A stretch of DNA of 64,000 bases, taken from NCBI RefSeq assembly GCF_009664855.1, contig NZ_CP045928.1, forward strand, positions 3,451,186 through 3,515,185, read 5' to 3'. Positions 42,789 to 52,471 of the stretch are shown here, piece by piece. The notes beneath the pieces are model-generated. The model was not told where the DNA came from. It was given only the letters and a program-made list of their open reading frames with translations, and searched no databases. This stretch comes from Flavobacterium sp. SLB02 (lineage in GTDB: Bacteria; Bacteroidota; Bacteroidia; Flavobacteriales; Flavobacteriaceae). The position numbers were made by a program, and so were the translations under genes. The stretch's first letter is position 1. The number at the start of each line of letters is the position of its first letter.

Positions 42789-42871
42789 CCCTGATGGAAG
42801 CGACATCCTTTTGTGGCGGGGTTCGCCACAAAAGATATAGCGGACAGCAGGAAACAGCTCCTAAAAAAACA
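42787..42871. repeat. Conserved intergenic element (AGCCCTGATGGAAGCG...CAGCTCCT)
   Basis: The element begins at the stop codon of the small membrane-protein gene: AGCCCTGATGGAAGCGACAT, a hairpin CTTTTGTGGCG with CGCCACAAAAG (about 42812-42834), then GATATAGCGGACAGCAGG and CAGCTCC. From memory this composite is repeated many times in flavobacterial genomes with a variable hairpin in the middle. A related tail, in reverse orientation, is at 56598-56615. It may be a structured RNA or a non-autonomous mobile repeat. Confidence 0.6.
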
Positions 42872-42882
42872 AATTATTTAAA

Positions 42883-43254
42883 ATGAAAAAAATAGTATTC
42901 TTACTTCCGTTACTTGCCTTAGTATCTTGTTATGATGCCGAACACAATTGCAAAGATTTTAAAAACGGAAAATTCAAATTTGAGTTTGACGTAAATGGCG
43001 TAAAAAAAACAACGATTTTTGAGCGTAAAGACGGTATCGAAATCGAAACTTTTGAAGGAAAAACAGATACCTCAACAGTACGCTGGGTAAGTGATTGCGA
43101 ATATATTTTGCAAAAGAAACACCCAAAAAATATGGCTGAAGAGAAAGCAATCAATATGAAGATTTTAACGACTTCTAAAAATTCTTATACTTTTGAGTTT
43201 GGAATGGTAGGTTCTGATCAGAAACAACGCGGAACTGTTATAAAATTGGATTAA
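42883..43254 (+). CDS. Small uncharacterised lipoprotein
   Basis: 123 residues with a lipobox (LLPLLALVSCYD). The mature part is beta-rich: CKDFKNGKFKFEFDVNGVKKTTIFER, WVSDCEYILQKK and SYTFEFGMVGS. Homologues in flavobacteria are small periplasmic or outer-membrane lipoproteins without known function; I recall some being mislabelled as DNA topoisomerase IV, for which there is no sequence support. 24 nt separate it from the TerC gene. Confidence 0.72.
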   Translation: MKKIVFLLPLLALVSCYDAEHNCKDFKNGKFKFEFDVNGVKKTTIFERKDGIEIETFEGKTDTSTVRWVSDCEYILQKKHPKNMAEEKAINMKILTTSKNSYTFEFGMVGSDQKQRGTVIKLD

Positions 43255-43278
43255 GTAATTTAATAAAACTTTTTTAGA

Positions 43279-44052
43279 ATGGAAGTATTTTTGAATCCTG
43301 ATGCCTGGATTGCCTTATTGACACTGACTTTTCTTGAAATTGTTTTAGGAATTGATAATATTATTTTTATCTCGATTGTAACGGGTAAATTACCCGAAGA
43401 AGATCGAAAAAAAGCAACGCGAATTGGTTTGTTCTTAGCCATGTTTATGCGTATTGCTTTGCTAATGGGAATCTCGTATCTGATTGCTATGAAAGCCACC
43501 ATCTTTAGTATTCACTGGGGTTGGTTTGAAGGTGATTTTACAGGTCAGGCCTTGATTTTATTTATTGGAGGTTTGTTTTTAATTTATAAAAGTACCAAAG
43601 AGATTAGCGAAAAAGTAGACCATAAAGGCGATGAAGAAAAGAGTATTGGCACCGCAGCAAAAAAATCTTTCTCAAATGTTATTGTACAGATTTTATTGAT
43701 TGATTTGATTTTTTCTGTCGATTCTATTTTAACCGCTGTTGGTATGACAAATGGTGTTCATGGCGCTTTGACAATTATGATTACTGCGGTTATTATTTCA
43801 GTTTTGGTTATGATGCTGTTTGCGGTTCCGGTTGGAAATTTCGTTAATAAAAATCCTTCTATTCAAATATTAGGGCTTTCGTTTTTAATACTAATTGGTT
43901 TTATGCTAATTACCGAAAGTATGCATTTATCGAATGCTGCGCTTGCCGGTGAACACATTGGGGCGGTTCCTAAAGGGTATTTGTATTTTGCCATTTCATT
44001 TTCGCTGGCTGTTGAATTTATCAATATGAAAGTCCGAAAGAAACAATCATAA
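43279..44052 (+). CDS. TerC family integral membrane protein
   Basis: 257 residues with seven hydrophobic segments. The two conserved acidic motifs lie in membrane segments: LEIVLGIDNIIFISI (about residues 18-32) and LIDLIFSVDSILTAVG (about 139-154), the TerC hallmark. Relatives (Alx, MeeF, YceF) are linked to manganese efflux or to metalation of exported proteins; tellurite resistance is not implied without the other ter genes. A strong terminator follows. Confidence 0.88.
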   Translation: MEVFLNPDAWIALLTLTFLEIVLGIDNIIFISIVTGKLPEEDRKKATRIGLFLAMFMRIALLMGISYLIAMKATIFSIHWGWFEGDFTGQALILFIGGLFLIYKSTKEISEKVDHKGDEEKSIGTAAKKSFSNVIVQILLIDLIFSVDSILTAVGMTNGVHGALTIMITAVIISVLVMMLFAVPVGNFVNKNPSIQILGLSFLILIGFMLITESMHLSNAALAGEHIGAVPKGYLYFAISFSLAVEFINMKVRKKQS

Positions 44053-44062
44053 GTCATAATTT

Positions 44063-44091
44063 AAAAAGTTCCATTAGTGGAACTTTTTTTA
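44063..44091 (+). terminator. Hairpin terminator of the TerC gene
   Basis: AAAAGTTCCA pairs with TGGAACTTTT around a 4-nt loop (44063-44087) and is followed by a T-run. Confidence 0.9.
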
Positions 44092-44254
44092 TATCAGCAT
44101 TTAGCAAACAGTAACTCGCTTATTACATCTTATAAAACACGAAGAATAAACAAAACTTCGTGCCTTTGTGACTTTGTGGCAAAACCAAAAAAGTTTAAGC
44201 GTGTTTCTTTTACATTTCTATTTTAAGTATTACATTAGAACCTAAATCTTACGC
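44092..44254. repeat. Intergenic segment with CACGAAG/CTTCGTG repeat
   Basis: CACGAAG (44139-44145) and CTTCGTG (44156-44162) form a short inverted pair followed by CCTTTGTGACTTTGTGGC (44163-44180), a unit I associate with dispersed flavobacterial repeats. The remaining sequence is AT-rich and leads to the ATG at 44255. Confidence 0.45.
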
Positions 44255-46171
44255 ATGAAAAATACCATTTCGCATAGAGTTGCCGACTTTTTAAAGGGCT
44301 TTCCTCCTTTTAGCTTTTTGCACCAAAAGGATTTAGAGAAATTATCCGAACAAATTTCTATTGTTTATAAAGATAAAGATGCTGTAATTTTTGCAGAAAA
44401 CGAAGAAACTCACGATTCCTTTTACGTGGTACACAAAGGCGCTGTTGCGCTTAAAAAAAGCCAAAAGAACACTGTTTTAGACATGTGCGATGAAGGAGAT
44501 ATTTTTGGCTTGCGTCCGCTTTTGGCACAGGAAAATTATATTATGGAAGCCGTAGCGCATGAAGAGACGATATTATACGCCATTCCTATTGCTGTTTTTA
44601 AACCTTATGCACTTGAGAACAGAACTGTTGGTAATTTCCTGATCGAAAGCTACGCATCCAACACCCGAAATCCGTATTCAGATATCCATAAAGATAAATT
44701 GTATGGTGATGATTTACTGCACGACAATAATTCTGAAAGAGATTCCTTTGATTTACAACCTATCAAATATTCGAAAAAAATTGTTACCTGCGGACCATCA
44801 ACCACTGCCAGGGATATTGCAAAAATCATGACGAAGAAAAAAGTCGGAGCCATCTTAATCGTTGATGAAATGTTGCCAATAGGGATTATTACCGATAAAG
44901 ATTTGCGTAACAAGATCGTGACGGGAGATTATTCGATCCTGACGACTGCAGAAACCATAATGACCAAACCTGTTATTACCTATCCTAAAAAAATGACAGT
45001 GACAGAGGCTCAAATGGCGATGATGAAAAGTAACATCAGTTATTTATGTTTAACCAAAGACGGCACAACAAATACCAAAGCGGTTGGCATATTATCGAAA
45101 CATGATGTAATGGTAGCTCTGGGAAATAATCCTGCTGTCTTAATAAAAGCGCTTAAAAGAGCTAAAAAGGCAAAGGAAATAAAACCTATCAGGGCACGAA
45201 TCATGCAGTTGCTTCAGGGATATCTGGATCAGAACATTCCAATGACTCTGATTTCTAAAATTATTACAGAGCTTAATGAAGCTTGTACGACACGTGTTAT
45301 CGAAATTTCATTAGAAAAAATGAGCAGTCCGCCTCCGGTAAAATTTGCCTGGCTCGCTCTGGGAAGCCAAGGACGAAGCGAGCAAATGCTGCATACCGAT
45401 CAGGATAATGCGATTGTATATGAAAATGTTTCCGAGGTTTTTAAAGACGAAACCAGAATCTACTTCTTAAAATTTGCCACTCTTGTTAATAAAGGTCTTT
45501 TTGAAATTGGCTATGATTATTGTCCTGCCGAAATGATGGCCTCAAACCCTAAATGGTGTATGAGTCTTGATGAATGGAAAAATCAGGTATACCACTGGAT
45601 TACCAATCCGGGGAAAAATGAAGTTTTATTGTCGTTTATCTTTTTCGATTACAGCTTGACCTATGGAGATGCAGCGATTGTGGATGAATTATCAGAATCT
45701 ATTTTTGAAAATGTAAAAGCAAATCCTATTTTTTATGTTCACCTGGTTAGTGGTGCATTGCAAAGTCCGTCGCCAACAGGCTTTTTTAGACAATTTCTGG
45801 TAGAACAGGACGGAGCCAATAAAGACCATTTTGATATCAAAAGAAGGGCTTTGATGCCACTTACAGATGCTGCCAGGGTTTTGATTTTATCCCATTCGGT
45901 TAAATCGATCAGCAATACAGCAGAACGTTTTGAAAAACTGGCCGAGTTAGAACCCAATAACAGAGAACTATATTTATCGTGTTCGTATTCGTTTAAAGCT
46001 TTATTAAAATTCAGAACCAAACAAGGTCTTTTGCATCATGATTCCGGACAATTTATTGCATTGGAATCGTTATCTAAAATGGAAAAAATCAAGCTGAAAA
46101 GAACTTTTAAAACCATCAAAGAACTTCAGGAATTGATTTCGGTACGTTTTAATGTTTCAAATCTGGTATAA
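44255..46171 (+). CDS. cNMP-binding/CBS/DUF294 nucleotidyltransferase-like protein
   Basis: 638 residues with four modules: a cyclic-nucleotide-binding-type domain (about 15-130, DAVIFAENEETHDSFYVVHKG), two CBS domains (about 170-285, with GAILIVDEMLPIGIITDKDL), a DUF294 nucleotidyltransferase-like domain with LALGSQGRSEQ followed by DQDNAIVYE (GSxGRxE...DxD pattern), and a DUF294_C domain. The order is that of regulatory GlnD-like signalling proteins of unknown target. It is 2 nt upstream of a DnaQ-like exonuclease gene, a pairing known from other bacteria. Ligand binding by the cNMP and CBS domains is inferred from fold only. Confidence 0.9.
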   Translation: MKNTISHRVADFLKGFPPFSFLHQKDLEKLSEQISIVYKDKDAVIFAENEETHDSFYVVHKGAVALKKSQKNTVLDMCDEGDIFGLRPLLAQENYIMEAVAHEETILYAIPIAVFKPYALENRTVGNFLIESYASNTRNPYSDIHKDKLYGDDLLHDNNSERDSFDLQPIKYSKKIVTCGPSTTARDIAKIMTKKKVGAILIVDEMLPIGIITDKDLRNKIVTGDYSILTTAETIMTKPVITYPKKMTVTEAQMAMMKSNISYLCLTKDGTTNTKAVGILSKHDVMVALGNNPAVLIKALKRAKKAKEIKPIRARIMQLLQGYLDQNIPMTLISKIITELNEACTTRVIEISLEKMSSPPPVKFAWLALGSQGRSEQMLHTDQDNAIVYENVSEVFKDETRIYFLKFATLVNKGLFEIGYDYCPAEMMASNPKWCMSLDEWKNQVYHWITNPGKNEVLLSFIFFDYSLTYGDAAIVDELSESIFENVKANPIFYVHLVSGALQSPSPTGFFRQFLVEQDGANKDHFDIKRRALMPLTDAARVLILSHSVKSISNTAERFEKLAELEPNNRELYLSCSYSFKALLKFRTKQGLLHHDSGQFIALESLSKMEKIKLKRTFKTIKELQELISVRFNVSNLV

Positions 46172-46173
46172 CT

Positions 46174-46800
46174 ATGAGTTTATTTAATTTTTGGAAAAAG
46201 GAAGAAGATCTCTTTGATGAAAATATTTCGATAGAAGAAACCCGATTTGTCGTTTTAGATACCGAAACTACGGGTTTTGATTATGACAATGATCGAATAT
46301 TATGTATTGGTGCATTGATTTTACAAAACGGAACAATTGCTATTCAGGATAGTTTTGAGGTTTATATCCAACAGGATCATTATGATAAATCGACAGCTCA
46401 GATTCACGGTATTTTAAAAGCTTTCGTGATCCAACGTCCTACTGAATTAGAAGCTTTGCAACAATTTCTGGCTTTTTTAGGCGATTCGATTATTATTGCG
46501 CATCACGCTGTTTTTGATGTTACGATGATCAATAAAGCCTTAGAACGAAACGGATTACCTCATTTAACTAATCAACGCTTAGATACTGCTATTTTATACA
46601 AAAAAACACTAATCAAGTCTCATTTATTCGAGCGAAAAGATCATTATACTTTAGACGATCTGGCAGATAAATTTGATATTTCTAAAAAAGACCGTCACAC
46701 CGCTTTGGGTGATGCGTATATTACAGCAATTGCTTTTTTGAAAATTGTAAAAAAACTAAAAGAGAAAAAACATATTAATTTGAATGGTTTATTTATATAA
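46174..46800 (+). CDS. DnaQ-like 3'-5' exonuclease (DEDDh)
   Basis: 208 residues. Exo I is VLDTETTGF (Asp-x-Glu), Exo II is AHHAVFDVTMI, and Exo III-epsilon is DRHTALGDAYIT, giving a full DEDDh active site. It resembles the epsilon subunit of DNA polymerase III but lacks the polymerase-binding C-terminal region, so it is a stand-alone exonuclease. It follows the cNMP/CBS/DUF294 gene by 2 nt and is certainly co-transcribed with it; the two probably act in one nucleotide-signalling or repair process (inference). Confidence 0.9.
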   Translation: MSLFNFWKKEEDLFDENISIEETRFVVLDTETTGFDYDNDRILCIGALILQNGTIAIQDSFEVYIQQDHYDKSTAQIHGILKAFVIQRPTELEALQQFLAFLGDSIIIAHHAVFDVTMINKALERNGLPHLTNQRLDTAILYKKTLIKSHLFERKDHYTLDDLADKFDISKKDRHTALGDAYITAIAFLKIVKKLKEKKHINLNGLFI

Positions 46801-46801
46801 A

Positions 46802-46832
46802 AAGCCTGATTTTAGAATCAGGCTTGTTTTTA
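46802..46832 (+). terminator. Hairpin terminator of the exonuclease gene
   Basis: AAGCCTGATT pairs with AATCAGGCTT (about 46802-46825), followed by GTTTTT. Confidence 0.88.
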
Positions 46833-47035
46833 GAAATTAATCTTCTATAAATAGTGGGTATGGGAATACGTTTGAAGACTTATTTTTTAAAAGCTTCATA
46901 AAATTCTCACATAAGTAATCCCACTCAATGGCGATACCATGACTGTTATTATTGAAAATGAAGAGGTAAAAATGGATCAAGGAAGAAATCATTGCAAATG
47001 TTCTGGAGAACTAAACTGATACAATTTATTATATA
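46833..47035. other. Gene-free interval between convergent genes
   Basis: About 200 nt between two terminators. It contains a possible 26-codon frame on the plus strand (46939-47019, product starting MTVIIENEEVKMDQG) without a promoter element; it could be a gene remnant but nothing recognisable is encoded. No repeat was seen. Confidence 0.35.
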
Positions 47036-47066
47036 AAAAACGCCAAGATAAATCTTAGCGTTTTCT
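47036..47066 (-). terminator. Hairpin terminator of parC
   Basis: AAAACGCCAAGAT pairs with ATCTTAGCGTTTT (one internal mismatch), 10 nt downstream of the parC stop on the minus strand. Confidence 0.85.
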
Positions 47067-47075
47067 GTTTTTATA

Positions 47076-49799
47076 TTAGTCTAAAACTAACCCTATTTGG
47101 CCATCATCATCTAATTCTGTTTCAACCGAATCGTCATCGTCTAATTCTGGTCTTTCAGGAACTTCTTCAACGGGTTCTTCATAAGGTAATGGATCCAATA
47201 AATTAACTTGTTTTAGCTTATCAGTTGTCAGTTGATTTCCTAATGCTTTAAAGCCTTTTACAGCAATAAAATCTTCGACATCGATATGTAAATCTTCTTT
47301 CTGAACTCCTTTTACTTTTGCAAATATCAATTGTGCTACCGGACGATAGTCTGTCGATACAATTTCTAATTGCGAATTTGGATGATCCGTTATAAAACTT
47401 TCTTCTTTTCCTTCATTTTCTACAAGGAAACGTTTAAGATAGTAACGTTCTTTTTCTCCATCATAATAAATCGCCGAAATTGGTTTTTTAGGATTAAATT
47501 TCTCCAAAACAATCATGTCTTCCTCAAAATGAGTTGACAACTCTGGAATAATGACTTTTAATTTACCTGCCTGACTAATTACTAAGATTTTATCACTTGG
47601 TTTAAACTCACCTAACAATTCACCCCTGGCATCGACATTCAATCGTTTAACCGTGTCATCAAACCAAACTTTTCTTGGCAATAAAGTAGAAATTCCTTTT
47701 TCTTTTAGCTCGATTTTTTTAATTGGATATTTTGTTACCAAATTTCCTTTTGAAGCCCTGCCTTTAATGGCGAGCTTAGCAAAATCAATATCGAATTTCA
47801 GTTTTTTGATTGTTCCCACCTGACGCAATAAAATTGTTACAACCTCAGCTTCTCCATTCGGATTATGTGAAAAATAAACAACCTGAGAACCATTCGTTCC
47901 ATTTGTTAAATCGTAAGCTTTATCTCTGGTAACACCCGAAACATTAAAACGTTTTATATACGAAGGACCGGATTTACCATCACGATACATCATATTATAA
48001 ATGGTACGTTTATCACTCTTATCAAAAACAGCAACATGAATAATATCTTTTCCGATAAAAGTTTTGGCATCAACTTTTGTTACCATCAATGTTCCGTCTC
48101 TTAAAAATACAATAACATCATCAATATCAGAACAATCACCTACGTACTCGTCTTTTTTAAGGCTGGTTCCAACGAAACCTTCTTCGCGGTTTACATATAA
48201 TTTCGTGTTACGTAAAACCACTTTTGTAGCCTCAACGTTATCAAAAACACGAAGTTCTGTCTGACGTTCGCGGCCTTTTCCGTATTTTTCTTTTAATTTG
48301 GCGAAGTATGCAATAGCAAAATCAGTAAGATTTTCTAAATTATGCTCTACCTCTTTCATCTCGTCTTCTAACTTCGCGATAAAGTCATCTGCTTTATCAG
48401 AGTCAAAACGGGTAATACGAATCATCGGGATTTGAGTCAAACGCTGCAAATCATCATCGTTGATTTCTCTGACGAATGATTTTTTGAAAGGCTCGAATCT
48501 ATCGTACAAATATTTGTAAAGAGATTCTCTATCAGAATATAATTTGAAATCAATGTACATTTCTTCACGAATGAAGATTTTTTCTAAAGTAGAAAAATGC
48601 CATTTATTTTTTAATTCCTCTAACTGAATTTCTAATTCCTGACGCAATAAATCAACCGTTCTGTGTGTCGAAATTTTCAACATTTCAGAAACTCCAATAA
48701 ACAAAGGTTTATTGTCTTCAATCACACAACCTAAAGGCGCTACAGAAGTTTCACATGCCGTAAAAGCAAACAAAGCATCGATTGTTTTGTCCGGAGAAAC
48801 ACCCGGGAAAAGGTGAATTAAAATCTCAACATCTGCAGCTGTATTGTCTTCGATTTTCTTGATTTTGATTTTACCTTTATCATTGGCTTTCAAAATACTA
48901 TCAATCAAAGTCGTTGTATTGGTCGAAAATGGGATTTGCGTAATCACCAAGGTGTTCTTGTCTAATTGCGCAATTTTAGCACGTACACGTACACGTCCGC
49001 CACGAAGTCCGTCATTATAATTGGACACATCGGCAATACCTTGTGTCATAAAATCAGGATATAATGTAAAGGCCTTACCTTTTAAAATCTTGATCGAAGC
49101 ATCAATTAGTTCATTGAAGTTATGAGGCAGAACTTTAGTCGAAAGACCAACTGCAATACCTTCTGCTCCTTGCGCCAAAAGTAACGGAAACTTTACCGGA
49201 AGATTGTTGGGTTCTGCACGACGACCATCGTATGAAACTCCCCAATCGGTAATTTTTGGAGAATACAAAACCTCTAAAGCAAATTTAGATAAACGTGCCT
49301 CGATATAACGAGAAGCCGCTGCTCCATCGCCTGTTAATATATTTCCCCAGTTTCCCTGGCAGTCAATTAATAAATCTTTCTGACCAATTTGTACCATAGC
49401 ATCACCAATACTCGCATCTCCGTGTGGATGATACTGCATGGTGTGACCTACAACATTGGCAACTTTATTATAACGACCGTCATCCAACTCTTTCAAAGAG
49501 TGCATAATACGACGCTGAACCGGTTTAAAACCATCTTCAATCGCCGGAACTGCACGTTCCAGAATTACGTATGAAGCATAATCCAGGAACCAGTCTTTGT
49601 ACATACCCGTTACTTTGGTAATAACGTCTTCTCCTTCTTCTTCCTGATTTTCGTAAAAATGCTGTCCTTCAAAATTCTTAGCATTTACACTAATAATTTC
49701 CTCAGAATCATCTCCGTCCTGATTGTCATCAAACTGGTGTTCTTCAGAATTATTCTCGTCGTCGTTTGGAATGATGTTATCGTCTTCTTCGTCTTTCAT
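47076..49799 (-). CDS. parC: DNA topoisomerase IV subunit A (ParC)
   Basis: 907 residues. The breakage-reunion domain starts at ITKVTGMYKDWFLDYASYVI and has RRIMHSLKEL, PHGDASIGDAMVQIGQ and the catalytic Tyr in AAASRYIEARLSK. A long C-terminal beta-pinwheel domain follows. The N-terminal 55 residues and C-terminal tail are very acidic (runs of Asp/Glu), a feature of Bacteroidota ParC. It lacks the GyrA-box QRRGGKG that defines gyrase A. Two genes upstream on the same strand lies parE, so the pair is nearly adjacent, interrupted by one lipoprotein gene. Role: ATP-dependent decatenation of daughter chromosomes. Confidence 0.92.
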   Translation of the reverse strand: MKDEEDDNIIPNDDENNSEEHQFDDNQDGDDSEEIISVNAKNFEGQHFYENQEEEGEDVITKVTGMYKDWFLDYASYVILERAVPAIEDGFKPVQRRIMHSLKELDDGRYNKVANVVGHTMQYHPHGDASIGDAMVQIGQKDLLIDCQGNWGNILTGDGAAASRYIEARLSKFALEVLYSPKITDWGVSYDGRRAEPNNLPVKFPLLLAQGAEGIAVGLSTKVLPHNFNELIDASIKILKGKAFTLYPDFMTQGIADVSNYNDGLRGGRVRVRAKIAQLDKNTLVITQIPFSTNTTTLIDSILKANDKGKIKIKKIEDNTAADVEILIHLFPGVSPDKTIDALFAFTACETSVAPLGCVIEDNKPLFIGVSEMLKISTHRTVDLLRQELEIQLEELKNKWHFSTLEKIFIREEMYIDFKLYSDRESLYKYLYDRFEPFKKSFVREINDDDLQRLTQIPMIRITRFDSDKADDFIAKLEDEMKEVEHNLENLTDFAIAYFAKLKEKYGKGRERQTELRVFDNVEATKVVLRNTKLYVNREEGFVGTSLKKDEYVGDCSDIDDVIVFLRDGTLMVTKVDAKTFIGKDIIHVAVFDKSDKRTIYNMMYRDGKSGPSYIKRFNVSGVTRDKAYDLTNGTNGSQVVYFSHNPNGEAEVVTILLRQVGTIKKLKFDIDFAKLAIKGRASKGNLVTKYPIKKIELKEKGISTLLPRKVWFDDTVKRLNVDARGELLGEFKPSDKILVISQAGKLKVIIPELSTHFEEDMIVLEKFNPKKPISAIYYDGEKERYYLKRFLVENEGKEESFITDHPNSQLEIVSTDYRPVAQLIFAKVKGVQKEDLHIDVEDFIAVKGFKALGNQLTTDKLKQVNLLDPLPYEEPVEEVPERPELDDDDSVETELDDDGQIGLVLD

Positions 49800-49835
49800 T
49801 TTTTATGCTGAATTTATTTTCAGTATTAATAAATT

Positions 49836-50453
49836 TTAATTTTTTATAAACCCTTTATGTTTTAGAAAATCATATTCTTTATTTTCCTCAGTATCATCTT
49901 CATCCCCCTCACGTACAAAAAGTTTAATCCCGTATTTCCTAAATAATGTCTCCATATCAGAATAACAATATTTCTGAAATTCATCTAAATTATCAGAATT
50001 TCTTCCAGCGGCACAGGCTATACAAAACTCGCTGTAACCAATAATACGGTTTTTATGATCTCTAAATAAAATCATATGTCGAGGTTTGTAACAATCTGCA
50101 GGAGTTTCACCAGTACTGCAGGTATCAGATAGCATTAAATTCAAAAGTTCTTTTTCCTGAATTTTATTCAAAACAACTCTTTCTTGTATCATTAAGCTAT
50201 CAAAAGTCAATCTGTAATTATCGACCAGCTTTTTACTAAATGGATACTTTCCATTAACTTTTATAATATCCCAAACCATTCTATTGTAATAAGATACTAA
50301 TTCAATTTTAGAAAATCTCTTTAATGGAAAATCTCTTTTTTTGATTATTCTGCTTAATGAGTTTACAGCTTCAATTCTCTGAAAATCTTTTGCTTTTTCA
50401 TTTTTACATGAAATAAAAAATAAGAATGCAATCAAAAATAGTATTCTCTTCAT
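49836..50453 (-). CDS. Uncharacterised lipoprotein between parE and parC
   Basis: 205 residues with a lipobox (FLIAFLFFISCKNEK). The mature protein contains a Cys-rich middle part (LSDTCSTGETPADCYKPRHMILF followed by GYSEFCIACAAGRN and KYCYSDMETLFRKYGI), with five or six cysteines that could form disulfides or bind metal. No family was recognised. It lies between parE and parC, 36 nt before parC and 146 nt after parE; a terminator follows parE, so it probably has its own promoter. Confidence 0.7.
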   Translation of the reverse strand: MKRILFLIAFLFFISCKNEKAKDFQRIEAVNSLSRIIKKRDFPLKRFSKIELVSYYNRMVWDIIKVNGKYPFSKKLVDNYRLTFDSLMIQERVVLNKIQEKELLNLMLSDTCSTGETPADCYKPRHMILFRDHKNRIIGYSEFCIACAAGRNSDNLDEFQKYCYSDMETLFRKYGIKLFVREGDEDDTEENKEYDFLKHKGFIKN

Positions 50454-50523
50454 ATCGCAATTTCATTTCTAATTACAAAGAATAAATTTCCTCAACACTA
50501 GTGACCAAATTCAAATTCTAAAA

Positions 50524-50583
50524 TCCGCAACACTGTCGCGGAATTTTGTATCTTAAAAACCCCAGTCAGTGACTGAGGTTTCT
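50524..50583 (-). terminator. Terminator hairpins downstream of parE
   Basis: On the minus strand AAACCTCAGTCA pairs with TGACTGGGGTTT (plus 50557-50582, one mismatch) and is followed by T-rich sequence; a second smaller hairpin with CCGC/GCGG stem lies at about 50524-50545. parE ends at 50600. Confidence 0.75.
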
Positions 50584-50599
50584 ATATTTATTTTAATTC

Positions 50600-52471
50600 T
50601 TAAACCTCAGCTTCAACAGCATCCAATTCTACCTTCAAATTTTTGATGATAAATTCTTGTCTATCCGGCGTATTTTTTCCCATATAAAATGACAATAATT
50701 GCTCAATCGAAGTGTTTTTATCCATCATAATTGGGTCAAGTCGAATCGTTTCTCCAATGAAGTTTTTGAACTCATCTGGCGAAATCTCTCCCAAACCTTT
50801 AAATCGGGTGATTTCCGGTTTTGGTTTTAATTTTTCGATCGCATCTTTTCTTTCTTCATCAGAATAACAATAGATGGTTTCTTTTTTATTTCGAACCCTG
50901 AAAAGAGGCGTTTGCAAAATATATAAATGTCCTTCCTTGATTAATTCAGGAAAGAATTGCAAAAAGAAAGTAATCAATAACAAACGAATGTGCATACCAT
51001 CGACATCGGCATCGGTTGCGATTACAATGTTGTTGTAACGCAATTTTTCCAATCCGTCTTCGATATCTAACGCTGCTTGCAATAAGTTGAATTCTTCGTT
51101 CTCATATACAATCTTTTTAGTCATTCCGTACGAATTCAAAGGCTTACCACGTAAACTAAATACTGCCTGAGTATTTACGTCACGTGACTTTGTAATCGAT
51201 CCTGAAGCCGAATCTCCCTCGGTAATAAAAAGCGTACTTTCTAAGTTTCTTGGGTTTTTGGTATCAGGAAGATGCGCACGGCAATCTCTTAATTTTTTAT
51301 TGTGAAGATTGGCTTTCTTAGCACGATCTGTAGCCAATTTTCTAATTCCTGATAATTCTTTACGCTCACGTTCAGCCTGCAAAATTTTACGTAATAAAGC
51401 TTCTGCTGTTGGAGGATTTTTATGTAAATAATTGTCTAATTTGGTTTTAATAAAATCATTTACAAAAGTACGAACCGATACCGGCGGTGTTCCGTCATCA
51501 GACCCCATATCCATAGAACCTAATTTGGTTTTGGTCTGAGATTCAAAAACAGGTTCCATTACCTTGATGCTGATTGCACTCACTATCGATTTACGAACAT
51601 CAGATGCTTCGAAGTTTTTGTTGTAAAACTCACGAATGGTTTTTACAATTGCTTCTCTGTAAGCCGCTAAATGCGTTCCTCCCTGTGTTGTATTCTGTCC
51701 GTTGACAAAGGAGTGATATTCTTCGCTATATTGCGTTTTACTGTGCGTTAAAGCAATCTCAATATCATGCTCTTTCAGGTGAATAATTGGATATTCAAGA
51801 TCTTCTTCGCTGATTGTTTCTTCTAATAAATCACGAAGACCATTTTCTGAAAGGTATTTTTCGCCGTTGAATATAATAGTCAAACCATTGTTTAGGTAAC
51901 AATAGTTCTTCACCATTTTGATTACATATTCTAAACGGAATTTATAGTTTTTGAAGATCGATTCATCCGGAGTAAAGGTTACTTTTGTTCCTTTTCGTTT
52001 TGTTGTATCAATTACATCTTCTTCAAGAATCAGATTTCCTGCTGAAAATTCGGCAGCTTTTTGTTTATCATCACGAACAGATTCTACACGAAAAGCACTC
52101 GAAAGTGCATTCACTGCTTTTGTTCCGACACCATTTAAACCTACCGATTTCTGGAAAGCTTTAGAATCGTACTTTCCTCCGGTATTCATTTTCGAAACTA
52201 CATCGACTACTTTTCCTAACGGAATTCCACGTCCGTAATCACGAACCGAAACCGTTTTATCCCTGATAGTCACCTCAATAGTTTTCCCCGACCCCATCAC
52301 GAACTCATCGATACAGTTGTCTAAAACCTCTTTTAAAAGAATATAAATACCATCATCAGGTGAAGAACCATCTCCTAATTTCCCGATATACATTCCGGGA
52401 CGCATACGAATATGTTCTTTCCAATCGAGTGATCGAATATTATCTTCGGTATATTGATTTTGCTCTAGCAT
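50600..52471 (-). CDS. parE: DNA topoisomerase IV subunit B (ParE)
   Basis: ATPase subunit of topoisomerase IV, 623 residues from the ATG at 52471 ([20 protein letters not shown]); the frame continues to a TTG at 52513 but the ATG gives the usual start. GHKL ATPase motifs: [46 protein letters not shown] motifs: [11 protein letters not shown] and [16 protein letters not shown]. The C-terminal [10 protein letters not shown] region is normal. It works with parC located on the same strand downstream. Confidence 0.92.
   Translation of the reverse strand: MLEQNQYTEDNIRSLDWKEHIRMRPGMYIGKLGDGSSPDDGIYILLKEVLDNCIDEFVMGSGKTIEVTIRDKTVSVRDYGRGIPLGKVVDVVSKMNTGGKYDSKAFQKSVGLNGVGTKAVNALSSAFRVESVRDDKQKAAEFSAGNLILEEDVIDTTKRKGTKVTFTPDESIFKNYKFRLEYVIKMVKNYCYLNNGLTIIFNGEKYLSENGLRDLLEETISEEDLEYPIIHLKEHDIEIALTHSKTQYSEEYHSFVNGQNTTQGGTHLAAYREAIVKTIREFYNKNFEASDVRKSIVSAISIKVMEPVFESQTKTKLGSMDMGSDDGTPPVSVRTFVNDFIKTKLDNYLHKNPPTAEALLRKILQAERERKELSGIRKLATDRAKKANLHNKKLRDCRAHLPDTKNPRNLESTLFITEGDSASGSITKSRDVNTQAVFSLRGKPLNSYGMTKKIVYENEEFNLLQAALDIEDGLEKLRYNNIVIATDADVDGMHIRLLLITFFLQFFPELIKEGHLYILQTPLFRVRNKKETIYCYSDEERKDAIEKLKPKPEITRFKGLGEISPDEFKNFIGETIRLDPIMMDKNTSIEQLLSFYMGKNTPDRQEFIIKNLKVELDAVEAEV

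Noticed and set aside
43279..44052. Tellurite-resistance operon
   Set aside because: Only a TerC-type protein is present, without TerB/D/Z; TerC alone is common and linked to metal homeostasis.
47076..49799. Gyrase subunit A
   Set aside because: The GyrA box is absent and the gene is near parE on the same strand; ParC fits better.
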